Origin: JAJYSO01 sp964579505
GTDB lineage: Bacteria > Bacteroidota > Bacteroidia > Flavobacteriales > Flavobacteriaceae
DNA length: 64,000 nt
Assembly: GCA_964579505.1 (NCBI GenBank)
Contig: CAZOGC010000005.1
Span: forward strand, 90,324-154,323
Direction: 5' to 3'
Shown: in pieces, positions 17,717-26,417 of the stretch
How the letters are laid out: each line of letters opens with the position of its first letter
Numbering within the stretch: position 1 is the first letter of the stretch
The notes under the pieces: model-generated
Seen by the model: the letters and a program-made list of their open reading frames with translations, nothing else
The model's database searches: none
Told to the model about the DNA's origin: nothing
Made by a program: the position numbers and the translations under genes

Positions 17717-18174
17717 AGATTAGTTATTTAGAAGGTTAATACATTTACTTATTATTAAACAATGCTGTTATTATTTGCATATACTGTGCCGTAAAAATAG
17801 TAGCTCTCTAATTTACTTATATATCACACAAACAGCATTATAACCATACATTGTTTGCTATAAAGTTATAAAATAACCTACAAATAGCACATTAAATTAC
17901 AAAAATATGTAGATTACGACAACTCAAACGGCTTAAAAATAAAAATATTACTCATTTAAGATGGGACATCAATACTTCTTTATCAACAAAAACATGCCAT
18001 TTTCTAGCAGCAGTAAAAACCACATTCATTAAATTAAAATCATTACATTATCTCCATCGTCGTACAAATAGGTTAAAATTTTGCCCGGATTAAAAGCAAA
18101 TCCACCGCCCACAAAACTTCGGTCAAAAGCTAACATATGTTTCTTGTTTTCTATAATTTATAATTTGCGTTAAG
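17717..18174. other. Intergenic region, AT-rich, with degraded coding sequence
   Basis: 458 bases without an intact gene. The left part is AT-rich and I see nothing specific in it. The right part (17952-18136) reads like protein on the minus strand in two frames and is annotated separately. Confidence 0.5.
17952..18136 (-). pseudogene. Unidentified gene remnant, two frames
   Basis: From ATG 18136 the minus strand encodes 35 codons, MLAFDRSFVGGGFAFNPGK then ILTYLYDDGDNVMILI, to a TAA at 18029-18031. A second stretch in another frame, ATG 18029 to TGA 17952, encodes MNVVFTAARKWHVFVDKEV then LMSHLK. Both have protein-like composition, unlike the surrounding AT-rich DNA, and touch at 18029. I read this as one decayed, frameshifted gene or two tiny ORFs. 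No family recognised. Confidence 0.35.
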
Positions 18175-19779
18175 TTAATTAATTACTGATTTGTTTTGGT
18201 TTGGTTGATAAGGTTCCAACAAGTATCCATTGGCTAATTTTATAAATTCATCTACTTGTTGAGCCACCCATTCTGGTGATTTATCGAGCTCTTTAGCCAT
18301 AAATTCTGCTACGGGAAGAGCTGAGTCTATAGCCGCCCGAGCATCGGTAAACAAAAAGCGAATTCGTCTGGCTAAAGTATCTTCTACGGTTTGTGCCATT
18401 TCTTGATTCACCGCCCAGGCCACTTCTGCAAAAGTAGCCTCATGATTGGGGTGAATCTTGGTAGCATATTCCGGAGACATTGCCTGTAGCCTCTTAATTT
18501 CTGAAATATCTGCCCCATATATGTATAAATGATCATCACGGTTTACCTGATTTTTAGGAAGATTTCCATGTATAGAAAAATCTTTTGTGCAACAAGGTTT
18601 AGCCCGTATTTTACCTATTTCAATAGCTTTATCTATAATGTCTTCAGCCATTTGGCGGTAGGTTGTCCATTTACCCCCTATAATGGTAATCAAACCAGAA
18701 ACTCCTACAATAATTTTATGACTTCTCGACACTTCTTTGGTGTTCTTTCTATCATCTTTGGGGGCCGCTAGCGGGCGCAAACCGGCATAAACAGCGCATA
18801 CATCTTCTCGCGTAATATTTTTTGCCAGATAGGCATTCGCCGTTTTTAAGATAAATTCTATCTCCTCCTCTAAAGCTCTGGGTTCAAAGCTCTCTTTCTT
18901 CATTAGGGTGTCTGTAGTTCCAATAACCACTTTATTATGCCAAGGCACTGCAAAAAGCACGCGTTTATCACTCGTTTTAGGAATTATTAAGGCATCATCT
19001 CCGGGTAAAAACAATCTGTCTACCACCAAATGCACTCCTTGACTTGGCACCACTATTTTTTGATGTTTTGGGTTATCCATATTTAAAATATGATCTGTAA
19101 AGACCCCGGTGGCATTTATAATTACTTTCCCTTTAACCAAATATGTCTCCCCGGTAAACTGATTTCTAACCGTAACATCCGTTAATTTTCCGATACTGTC
19201 TTTATGCAGTTTTGTAACGCCCATATAATTAATAGCAATTCCCCCATTATCTACAATAGATTGCATAAGATTAATGGCTAATCTTGAATCATCAAATTGA
19301 CCATCATAATACAATACTCCGTTACGTAATCCTTTTGTTTTAATAGTAGCTATCTTCTTCTGCACAGAAGATTTTTCTAAAAATTTGGTTTTTTCTATAC
19401 TCAATTTCCCTGAAAGTATATCATAAATCTTAAGTCCTATTAAGTAATATATACCCATCCACCAGGAATAATTAGGCAGTACAAACCCCAAATTATGCAC
19501 TAAATGCGCTGCGTTTTTAGCCAACAGGCCTCGTTCTCGAAGGGCTTCTTTTACTAAACCCACATTTCCTTGCTGCAAATAGCGCACCCCTCCATGTATC
19601 AATTTTGTACTCCTACTAGAAGTTCCTTTAGCAAAGTCTTCAATTTCAAAAAGTACGGTTTTATATCCCCTAAGCGCAGCATCTAGAGCTGTTCCCAATC
19701 CGCTGGCTCCTCCGCCTATAACGATAACATCCCACTCTTTTTCTATCGTCAATTTCTCTATCAATAAATCTCTCCTCAT
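18175..19779 (-). CDS. glpD: FAD-dependent glycerol-3-phosphate dehydrogenase
   Basis: 534 residues. It oxidises glycerol-3-phosphate to dihydroxyacetone phosphate at the inner membrane, passing electrons to quinone. The FAD-binding dinucleotide fold is WDVIVIGGGASGLGTALDAA (about 17-36), followed by FAKGTSSRSTKLIHGGVRYLQQG, the GlpD signature. WHNKVVIGTTDT and GGKWTTYR mark the catalytic half. No glpK or glpF lies beside it; a decayed DeoR-type regulator lies divergently upstream and more degraded sequence lies downstream, so a larger glycerol cluster may have been lost. Confidence 0.92.
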   Translation of the reverse strand: MRRDLLIEKLTIEKEWDVIVIGGGASGLGTALDAALRGYKTVLFEIEDFAKGTSSRSTKLIHGGVRYLQQGNVGLVKEALRERGLLAKNAAHLVHNLGFVLPNYSWWMGIYYLIGLKIYDILSGKLSIEKTKFLEKSSVQKKIATIKTKGLRNGVLYYDGQFDDSRLAINLMQSIVDNGGIAINYMGVTKLHKDSIGKLTDVTVRNQFTGETYLVKGKVIINATGVFTDHILNMDNPKHQKIVVPSQGVHLVVDRLFLPGDDALIIPKTSDKRVLFAVPWHNKVVIGTTDTLMKKESFEPRALEEEIEFILKTANAYLAKNITREDVCAVYAGLRPLAAPKDDRKNTKEVSRSHKIIVGVSGLITIIGGKWTTYRQMAEDIIDKAIEIGKIRAKPCCTKDFSIHGNLPKNQVNRDDHLYIYGADISEIKRLQAMSPEYATKIHPNHEATFAEVAWAVNQEMAQTVEDTLARRIRFLFTDARAAIDSALPVAEFMAKELDKSPEWVAQQVDEFIKLANGYLLEPYQPNQNKSVIN

Positions 19780-19848
19780 TTTTTAATTAGGGTTGTACAT
19801 TTCTGCTTTGTTTTTTATATACGGAAATATAAGCTAATAAAGATAAAA

Positions 19849-20022
19849 ATAGTAGCGATTTTTCAATTGGGAGGCACGTTGTGAAAAAGTTCTTTTTCTA
19901 CTGTGGGAGCACAGGGCGAAGAAATGTTGAAACACTTTTCTTGTAATACGTTATTTTTAGGAGTAGGTAGAATCGACCCCAGTTTTGGATTGACTACCAC
20001 CAGCTTACAAGGGGCTATTTAA
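19849..20022 (+). pseudogene. Remnant of a DeoR/GlpR-family transcriptional regulator
   Basis: In one frame the plus strand reads IVAIFQLGGTL, an in-frame TGA (19882-19884), then KSSFSTVGAQGEEMLKHF, SCNTLFLGVGRIDPSFGLTTT and SLQGAI to a TAA at 20020-20022. This matches the order of conserved blocks in the DeoR effector domain: GG-(T/x)-x-R-x-x-S, VG-x-x-A-E-x-x-L, then F-x-G-x-x-x-ID-x-x-x-GLTT. The DNA-binding part and the C-terminus are gone. It lies head-to-head with glpD, the usual place for glpR, so it is probably a dead glpR. Confidence 0.6.
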
Positions 20023-20048
20023 ATAGAGAAATAATCAATAAAACTCAA

Positions 20049-22052
20049 TTAATACGCCAACAAGTCTTCTAAAACTTGCTCAAAACGAGCATTAGCCAAA
20101 TATTGTTTTTCCAAATTGGCTGAAAATGGAATGGGAGTAGGTAAACTAGCCACACGTCTCACAGGACCGTCTAAATATTCAAAACAATTTTCGGTGATTA
20201 AAGCCGCAATATCCGAGGCTATTCCTCCAAAAATAGAATCTTCTTGTAAAACAATGGCTTTCCCAGTTTTTTTAACCGAATTAAATATAGTTTCTGTATC
20301 TAACGGTTCTAGCGTACGTAAATCAATTAGATCTGCTGAAATATTTTTTCCTTCTAAAGTATCTAATGCCCAGTGCACACCTGCTCCAAAAGTAATGATA
20401 GAAATATCTTCTCCGGTTTGTAAAACAGCAGCCTTTCCAAACGGAAGTGTATAATAATCTACCGGCACTTCCTGTCTAATACTGCGATAAAGTGCTTTGT
20501 GCTCAAAATACATCACCGGATTGGGGTCATTAATAGCTGTATTTAGCAGTCCTTTGGCATCATACGGAAAAGCCGGATAAACCACTTTTAACCCCGGTGT
20601 TTTTGTAAACCAGGCTTCATTGGTTTGGCTGTGAAAGGGTCCTGCTCCTACTCCGGCACCACATGGCATACGCACCACTACATCTGCATTCTGATTCCAC
20701 CTATAATGCACTTTTGCTAAATAATTGGTAATGGCATTAAAGCCCATCGTAGCAAAATCACTAAACTGCATTTCCATTACCGCCTTCATTCCGTTAATAG
20801 AAAGCCCCATAGCGGCATTAACTATAGCTGATTCACAAATAGGCGTATTGCGTACACGTTCTTTGCCAAATTGTTCCACAAAACCTTCCGTTACTTTAAA
20901 AACACCTCCATACTCCGCTACGTCTTGTCCCATAATTACAAGGTTTTTATGGCGTTGCATAGATTGTTGTAACCCTTCAGAAATAGCATCAACCAAGCGC
21001 AACGTATGCTTTTCTTCTCCCGGGTTTACAACTTCGTTGTTATAGGGTTGGTATACATCGGCTAATTCGGTTTCTATAGTAGATTGAACCAGTTCTTCTC
21101 TTCCTACTTCTTTGAGGTTTACGTTGATTTCTTTTTTATACGCTTTTTGAAAAGCCTCATCTTCTTCTTGGGTAAGAATATTTTCTGCCAACAAAAAGGC
21201 TTTAAAATTTTCTATGGGATCTTTCTTTGCCCAATAAGCCATCAACTCTTCCGGAACGTACTTTGTACCACTAGCTTCTTCGTGTCCTCTTCTTCTAAAT
21301 GTTTTAAACTCTACTAAAACGGGGCGCGGGTTTTGTCGAATGCTTTCAGCCAACTCCCTTACTTTTGTATAAACTTCTACAATATTGTTACCGTTTATAA
21401 TGTGTGACTCCATTCCATATGCGGCACCTCTATCTGCCAAATTCTCTATGGCAAACTGCTCTTGAGTAGGAGTAGATAAACCATATCCATTATTTTCTAC
21501 ACAAAACAGCACCGGAAGTTTCCAAACTGACGCCACATTCATAGCTTCGTGAAAATCGCCTTCGCTGGTTCCTCCTTCTCCGGTAAAAACTGCAGTTACT
21601 TTTTGTTCTTTTCTAAGTTTATGTGCTAACGCTATTCCATCGGCTACGCCTAATTGTGGACCGAGGTGAGAAATCATACCAATAATATGATATTTGGGAG
21701 CGCCAAAGTGAAAACTACGATCACGGCCTTTGGTAAATCCATTAGCTTTTCCCTCCCATTGCGCAAAAAGTCTTTTTAAAGGAATTTTTCGCGTTACAAA
21801 GACTCCCAAATTACGATGCATCGGTAAAATGTATTCCTCTTCTTGCAATGCCGCCGTAACGCCTACTGAAATTGCTTCTTGACCAATACCGCTAAACCAT
21901 TTGCTGATTTTTCCTTGTCGTAAAAGAATGAGCATTTTTTCTTCGATTAGTCGCGGACGCAGCAATTGAAAGTACAAGTTTTTTAATTGCTCATCTGATA
22001 AGCCCTTTTTGGTAAAAGTTAAACCTTCATCTGTAGTCTTTCGTTTTCTCAT
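20049..22052 (-). CDS. 2-oxoacid dehydrogenase E1, fused alpha and beta subunits
   Basis: 667 residues: an E1 alpha domain (about 15-330) joined to an E1 beta domain (about 350-667). Thiamine diphosphate binding is at GEG (158-160) and NN (187-188) in alpha. The beta part has GQDVAEYGGVFKVTEG, ESAIVNAAMGLSINGMKAV and MPCGAGVGAGPFHSQT. The beta sequence resembles branched-chain 2-oxoacid dehydrogenase and pyruvate E1 alike. In Bacteroidota such fusions are usually annotated as branched-chain (2-oxoisovalerate) E1. E2 and E3 are not adjacent, so the substrate is inferred. Confidence 0.88.
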   Translation of the reverse strand: MRKRKTTDEGLTFTKKGLSDEQLKNLYFQLLRPRLIEEKMLILLRQGKISKWFSGIGQEAISVGVTAALQEEEYILPMHRNLGVFVTRKIPLKRLFAQWEGKANGFTKGRDRSFHFGAPKYHIIGMISHLGPQLGVADGIALAHKLRKEQKVTAVFTGEGGTSEGDFHEAMNVASVWKLPVLFCVENNGYGLSTPTQEQFAIENLADRGAAYGMESHIINGNNIVEVYTKVRELAESIRQNPRPVLVEFKTFRRRGHEEASGTKYVPEELMAYWAKKDPIENFKAFLLAENILTQEEDEAFQKAYKKEINVNLKEVGREELVQSTIETELADVYQPYNNEVVNPGEEKHTLRLVDAISEGLQQSMQRHKNLVIMGQDVAEYGGVFKVTEGFVEQFGKERVRNTPICESAIVNAAMGLSINGMKAVMEMQFSDFATMGFNAITNYLAKVHYRWNQNADVVVRMPCGAGVGAGPFHSQTNEAWFTKTPGLKVVYPAFPYDAKGLLNTAINDPNPVMYFEHKALYRSIRQEVPVDYYTLPFGKAAVLQTGEDISIITFGAGVHWALDTLEGKNISADLIDLRTLEPLDTETIFNSVKKTGKAIVLQEDSIFGGIASDIAALITENCFEYLDGPVRRVASLPTPIPFSANLEKQYLANARFEQVLEDLLAY

Positions 22053-22112
22053 AAACGCGTCAAATTTTAGCCAAATTTACAGTTTTAAACGCTTGTAGCC
22101 TCTTTTATACGT

Positions 22113-22892
22113 TTAATTTTTAAGGCTTTTTGCTTCTTCCCAAAACCGGTTCATTTCATCAAGGTTCATGTCTTTCAGGGTCTTGTTTTGTTCGGTTGCT
22201 TTTTTTTCTAAATATTGAAAACGAGCGATGAATTTTTTATTGGTGCGCTCTAGTGCGTTCTCCGGACTTACATTTATAAACCGTGCATAATTAATGAGTG
22301 AAAATAGAAAATCTCCAAACTCTTCTTCCATCTCTTTTGTGCGCTGGTTATGTAGTTCTTGTTTAAATTCTTGCAGTTCTTCTTCTACTTTTTCTAATAC
22401 TTGCTCTGGTTGTTCCCAGTCAAAGCCCATACCTGATGCCTTATCTTGTATGCGTTCTGCTTTTACCAAAGCCGGAAGCGATCTCGGCACCCCTTCTAAC
22501 GCGCTTTTGCGGCCTTCTTTCATTTTTATTTTTTCCCAATTATCGTGTACCTCCGCTGCGCTTTTTACTTTTACATCGCCATAAATATGGGGGTGCCGAC
22601 GAATCAATTTTTCACAAATTCCGTTGGTTATATCGGCTATATCAAAAGCTCCTTTCTCACTTCCAATTTTGGCATAAAACACCAAGTGCAACATAATATC
22701 GCCTAACTCTTTTCGAATTTCTTCTAAATTTTCATCTAAAATAGCGTCTCCCAGTTCATACGTTTCTTCAATAGTTAATGTGCGTAAACTTTCTAGGGTT
22801 TGTTTGCGATCCCACGGGCATTTTTCGCGAAGGTCGTCCATAATGTCGAGCAAACGTTCAAAAGCTTTTAACTGTTCTTGTCTCGTATTCAT
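22113..22892 (-). CDS. mazG: Nucleoside triphosphate pyrophosphohydrolase MazG
   Basis: 259 residues, full-length two-domain MazG. It hydrolyses (d)NTPs to NMPs and PPi. The first domain has CPWDRKQTLESLRTLTIEETYEL and a KELGDIMLHLVFYA helix. The second has EEELQEFKQEL and EEEFGDFLFSLINYARF, each with the ExxE...ExxD magnesium site. It sits between the acyltransferase and E1 genes, all on the minus strand, with gaps of 32 and 60 bases. Confidence 0.93.
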   Translation of the reverse strand: MNTRQEQLKAFERLLDIMDDLREKCPWDRKQTLESLRTLTIEETYELGDAILDENLEEIRKELGDIMLHLVFYAKIGSEKGAFDIADITNGICEKLIRRHPHIYGDVKVKSAAEVHDNWEKIKMKEGRKSALEGVPRSLPALVKAERIQDKASGMGFDWEQPEQVLEKVEEELQEFKQELHNQRTKEMEEEFGDFLFSLINYARFINVSPENALERTNKKFIARFQYLEKKATEQNKTLKDMNLDEMNRFWEEAKSLKN

Positions 22893-22924
22893 CTTTAATT
22901 TTATTTAAAAGGGAAACTAATTTT

Positions 22925-23815
22925 TTATTGTTTTACAGGCTCTTTTCCTTCGTGTTTCCAGCGTTTATGCGTCCATAAATAATATTCCGGTCGGTTTTGT
23001 ATCTGTGCTTCTAAAAGGGCTAAATAGCGATTCGTAATCTCATAATCAGGTAGTTTTTTAGGCTCATCTGTTAACGGTACAAATTCAGCTTCATAATACC
23101 CTCGTTTCACTTTCTCTATCTTGAGATAGGTTACCGAAAAGTCCATTTTTTTAGCCATTTTTTCACTTCCGATAAACACCGGAACACGATGTCCAAAAAA
23201 TGGGTGCCAATATAAAGAACTGCTCAACTTAGGCGACTGGTCGGCAATCATACCATAGCTAGATAATACGCCATCACGCTTATTTTTAATCATTTCGCGC
23301 ACGACCTCATCTTTATCTAACATATAGGTTTCAAATTTTCCGCGTGAATCGTGAATCAGCTTATCAAAATACGGATTTTTTAGTTTTTTATAGATTCCGT
23401 AGGCCTTATACGTCATTCCTTGAAGTTGTAAAGACGTAACCCATTCATAACTGTTATAATGTGCCAGCATAATGATATAACTCTTGCCCAGTGCTTCTAA
23501 TCGCTGCATTTCTTCGGGGTTTTTTAGCACAAATCGCTCGGTTAGTTCTTCTTTAGAAATGCTTAAGGTTTTTACCATTTCTAAAAAGATATCACAAAAA
23601 TGATGGTAAAATTTCTTTCGGATAATCTTGAGTTCCGGTAACGATTTTTTAGGAAAAGCTTTTTGTAAATTGTGCAACACTACTTTTTTTCTATAGCCTA
23701 CTACATAGTAAACCAACCCGAAAACCAAGTCAGAAAAACCATAGAAAAGCCGATAAGGAAGTTTGGCTACCAGCCATAATAACGGATAAGCCAAAAGAAA
23801 GGGCAATCTTTGCAT
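22925..23815 (-). CDS. LpxL/HtrB-family lauroyl-type acyltransferase
   Basis: 296 residues from the ATG at 23815 (a TTG at 23824 would add three residues). It belongs to the late lipid A acyltransferase superfamily (LpxL/LpxM). An N-terminal hydrophobic anchor is followed by VVLHNLQKAFP, the HX4E catalytic pair in HYNSYEW, YKAYGIYKKLKNPYFDKLI, and the C-terminal RPEYYLWTHKRWKH that ends members of this family. It likely adds a secondary acyl chain to lipid A at the inner membrane. It is divergent from the rhomboid gene. Confidence 0.85.
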   Translation of the reverse strand: MQRLPFLLAYPLLWLVAKLPYRLFYGFSDLVFGLVYYVVGYRKKVVLHNLQKAFPKKSLPELKIIRKKFYHHFCDIFLEMVKTLSISKEELTERFVLKNPEEMQRLEALGKSYIIMLAHYNSYEWVTSLQLQGMTYKAYGIYKKLKNPYFDKLIHDSRGKFETYMLDKDEVVREMIKNKRDGVLSSYGMIADQSPKLSSSLYWHPFFGHRVPVFIGSEKMAKKMDFSVTYLKIEKVKRGYYEAEFVPLTDEPKKLPDYEITNRYLALLEAQIQNRPEYYLWTHKRWKHEGKEPVKQ

Positions 23816-23872
23816 GAACGCCAAAAGTTTTTACAAAGATATGGTATATTTGGCGTTCAGCAAGACCGCGTT

Positions 23873-24523
23873 ATGGAAGGATTAAAACTAGTTACAATTA
23901 TCATCATCGGTATAAATGTACTTATTTCTTACAAAGGATTTAATGACCGAATCTTTTTTGACCGATACAAGTTTAGCATTGGCAGTGTACGAGGTGGTGA
24001 AAAAATACGCTTGCTGAGTGCAGGTTTCTTGCATGTTGACATGACACACCTGTTTATTAACATGCTTACACTTTATTTCTTTGCCAATGTAGTCATCAAC
24101 ACGCTAGGAACAGCCTCTTTTATAGGAATTTATATAGGAAGCTTAATTTTAGGGAATCTTTTTTCTCTCTATTTTCACAAAGACGAACCGCTCTACTCTG
24201 CCGTAGGGGCCAGCGGGGCTGTTATGGGCATTGTGTATGCCGCTATTTTACTTTATCCGCATATGACGCTGGGGCTGTTTTTTATTGTTCCTATGCCCGC
24301 TTGGCTTTTTGGTGTCGGGTTTATGTTGTTCTCTATTTATGGCATGAAAAAGCGGTTAGGAAATATTGGGCATGATGCCCATTTTGGCGGTGCTGCCGGT
24401 GGGTATTTTATTACCTTACTTATGGCCCCCTATCTCATACACGTACACACGCTAATGACCATCATACTCCTTATACCCATCATTGCTTTATTTATTGTTT
24501 ACAAGGCTAAACTTATTAAATAG
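23873..24523 (+). CDS. Rhomboid-family intramembrane serine protease
   Basis: 216 residues from the ATG at 23873; a good -7 box TATATTTG is at 23845-23852, which argues against an upstream start. The family architecture has six or seven membrane segments. The oxyanion residues H59 and N63 are in HLFINMLTL, the catalytic Ser114 in GASGAVMG and His170 in HDAHFGGAAGG, so the dyad is intact. The substrate is unknown. It is divergent from the LpxL-like gene; the promoters share about 57 bases. Confidence 0.9.
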   Translation: MEGLKLVTIIIIGINVLISYKGFNDRIFFDRYKFSIGSVRGGEKIRLLSAGFLHVDMTHLFINMLTLYFFANVVINTLGTASFIGIYIGSLILGNLFSLYFHKDEPLYSAVGASGAVMGIVYAAILLYPHMTLGLFFIVPMPAWLFGVGFMLFSIYGMKKRLGNIGHDAHFGGAAGGYFITLLMAPYLIHVHTLMTIILLIPIIALFIVYKAKLIK

Positions 24524-24645
24524 CAGCCGTTAACTTTTGCAAAGCTATTGTATATTAACCTAAGTACCTGTGTTATAATTGATGAGTTGGCTGTCATTGT
24601 AGAAAGATAGAACACAAACAGAAACCCTAAATTGAAATTGAAAAA

Positions 24646-25035
24646 ATGATGAAGTTAGATACCATAATTGCAGTAAGAGACATTGAGCAGAGTGCCAAAT
24701 GGTATGAACAGGTTTTCAATTTTAAGAACCTTCACGGTGGAAATCACTTTGCAATATTAACCACAGAAAATGATGAAATAATACTTTGTCTTCACCCTTG
24801 GAAAATGGATGACCACCCTTCAATGAGAAATTCAGAAATCACCCCGGGCAATGGAATCATCCTCTATTTTAAAACGGATAAAATGGAAGAAATTAGGGAG
24901 AATGCAAGGAACGTTGACGCAAAAATAGATGAAGATATCCATATCAATCCAAACCCCAACAAAAGAGAATTCTCAATGTGGGACCCCGACGGTTATTATA
25001 TCATTGTAACTGAATATCATGAATATGAAGGATAG
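24646..25035 (+). CDS. VOC (glyoxalase/bleomycin-resistance fold) protein
   Basis: 129 residues; an ATGATG start leaves the second Met as an alternative. The vicinal-oxygen-chelate fold is visible as two beta-alpha-beta modules: LDTIIAVRDIEQSAKWYEQVF at the start and NKREFSMWDPDGYYIIVTEY at the end. Small VOC proteins include glyoxalases, antibiotic-binding proteins and dioxygenases; the substrate cannot be told. It overlaps the next VOC gene by 17 bases. The pair stands apart from its neighbours in style, see the findings. Confidence 0.8.
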   Translation: MMKLDTIIAVRDIEQSAKWYEQVFNFKNLHGGNHFAILTTENDEIILCLHPWKMDDHPSMRNSEITPGNGIILYFKTDKMEEIRENARNVDAKIDEDIHINPNPNKREFSMWDPDGYYIIVTEYHEYEG

Positions 25036-25462
25036 CACAAAAAATACAGACCCGATATTTGAAACATATAAACCTGATGGGTTTCATACAGTGAATTCAT
25101 ACTTGTTTGTGGATGACCCTGAGAAACTAATTGACTTTCTCAAAAATGCATTTTTCGCAGAAGAAGTAAACCGTTCAACTGTACCGAAAACAGGTGAAAT
25201 TGCAAATGTAATTATGAAAATTGGAGACACTTGCTTTATGATTAGTCAGGCAAGAGAACAGTTTAATGGAATGAGAACCGCTTTATATCTTTTTGTAAAC
25301 AACGTAGAAGAAATGCATAAAAGAGCACTAAAATACGGAGCAAAAGAGGAATTTGAACCAGCCGATATGCCCTATCAAGATAGACAATCGGGAATTGTTG
25401 ACCCTTGCGGAAATTATTGGTGGATTTCAAAACGAAAAGTAGAAAAAGGGTATGAAAAATAA
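25019..25462 (+). CDS. VOC-family protein, PhnB/YdeI-like
   Basis: 147 residues. VOC fold with FHTVNSYLFVDDPEKLIDFLKNAFFAEE at the N-terminus and MPYQDRQSGIVDPCGNYWWISKRK at the end. This last block resembles the PhnB-like group often annotated as glyoxalase or 3-demethylubiquinone methyltransferase-like. Its start lies inside the previous VOC gene, so the two are translated together and may form a heterodimer. An alternative start is the ATG at 25025. Confidence 0.8.
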   Translation: MNMKDSTKNTDPIFETYKPDGFHTVNSYLFVDDPEKLIDFLKNAFFAEEVNRSTVPKTGEIANVIMKIGDTCFMISQAREQFNGMRTALYLFVNNVEEMHKRALKYGAKEEFEPADMPYQDRQSGIVDPCGNYWWISKRKVEKGYEK

Positions 25463-25481
25463 ACTAAAACAAAGGGAAACA

Positions 25482-25556
25482 ACGTACGGCCAACAAGCAC
25501 AAGCATGTTTAGCACTGTTTTTAGCATTTTATAAACACCCGTACTTAAAACAACCG
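25482..25556. repeat. Imperfect dyad downstream of the VOC pair, possible recombination-site-like element
   Basis: GTACGG (25484-25489) pairs with CCGTAC (25539-25544). An ACAACGT-like edge lies on the left and AAAACAACCG on the right, with internal AGCATGTTTAGC-type repeats. The layout recalls the attC-like ends of single-gene cassettes seen in Flavobacteriaceae, but the arms are short. Confidence 0.3.
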
Positions 25557-25658
25557 CTGCTTATATCCATATAAGAATATCTGCATAAACAAGGTTGTGA
25601 TATTTTTAACATATATTTGCTATTATAAACCAAACTATACTAATCAAAACCTCAACTC

Positions 25659-26315
25659 ATGAAAAAAACAAAATTTTTCACCTTAGTTCTCTGCGGATTA
25701 TTACTCGTTTCTTGTGGAAACAACAAAAAAGACAGCGATGCAAAAAGTGATGACGACTCTAGCTTAACTGATTTTGTGGATGCCGCAAAAACTATGAAAG
25801 ATGCAGCCGAAACTATGGACGATGCCAGTAAACGCTCTGAAGACCTGGCTAAAATGAAAACCGTATCAAATGATGTTTTAAAAAAAGTATTTCCAAAAAC
25901 TTTAGTGGGACTAAAAAGGAGTAAATACCGCGTAGGAGGTAGTGCCATGTTTGGTAAAATGCAATCGGGAAATGCTACCTATAAAAAAGACAATAACCAT
26001 CATATTGAATTATCTATCGTAGATGGCGCCGGTAAAACCGGAAGCGCCATCTATTCTTTAGCACAGTTAAAACTGGGCGTAGATATGGAAGAACAAACCG
26101 ATCACGGGTTTAAGAAAACTACTGAAATAGATGGACATAAAGCTTTTGTAGAACTAGACTCAACCTATAGTAAAAACATAGAAACTTCTATTACATTCAA
26201 CTTATACCACCGTTTCATGATTACACTAAAAGGAGAAAACATCCCTTTAAAAAAGCTACGTCAGGCATATCAAGAATTAGATTTTACACCATTAAAAGAC
26301 GCCTCTGAAGAATAG
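25659..26315 (+). CDS. Hypothetical lipoprotein
   Basis: 218 residues. Lipoprotein signal MKKTKFFTLVLCGLLLVSC, then an Asp/Lys-rich linker and a predicted helical region (TDFVDAAKTMKDAAETMDDASKRSEDL, 39-65) that may form a coiled coil, followed by a beta-rich C-terminal part. No recognised domain. It stands alone behind the VOC cassette and is closed by a strong terminator. Confidence 0.65.
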   Translation: MKKTKFFTLVLCGLLLVSCGNNKKDSDAKSDDDSSLTDFVDAAKTMKDAAETMDDASKRSEDLAKMKTVSNDVLKKVFPKTLVGLKRSKYRVGGSAMFGKMQSGNATYKKDNNHHIELSIVDGAGKTGSAIYSLAQLKLGVDMEEQTDHGFKKTTEIDGHKAFVELDSTYSKNIETSITFNLYHRFMITLKGENIPLKKLRQAYQELDFTPLKDASEE

Positions 26316-26350
26316 CAAAATTCTTCAAAAGCAACAAACTCAATAAATAC

Positions 26351-26385
26351 AAAAGCCTCTATACAAATTTGTAATAGAGGCTTTT
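26351..26385. terminator. Bidirectional rho-independent terminator
   Basis: AAAAGCCTCTAT (26351-26362) pairs with ATAGAGGCTTTT (26374-26385) around an 11-base loop, between the lipoprotein (+) and the EamA transporter (-). Confidence 0.88.
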
Positions 26386-26417
26386 GTTATATTACAATTA
26401 TATAACTATCATTACAT

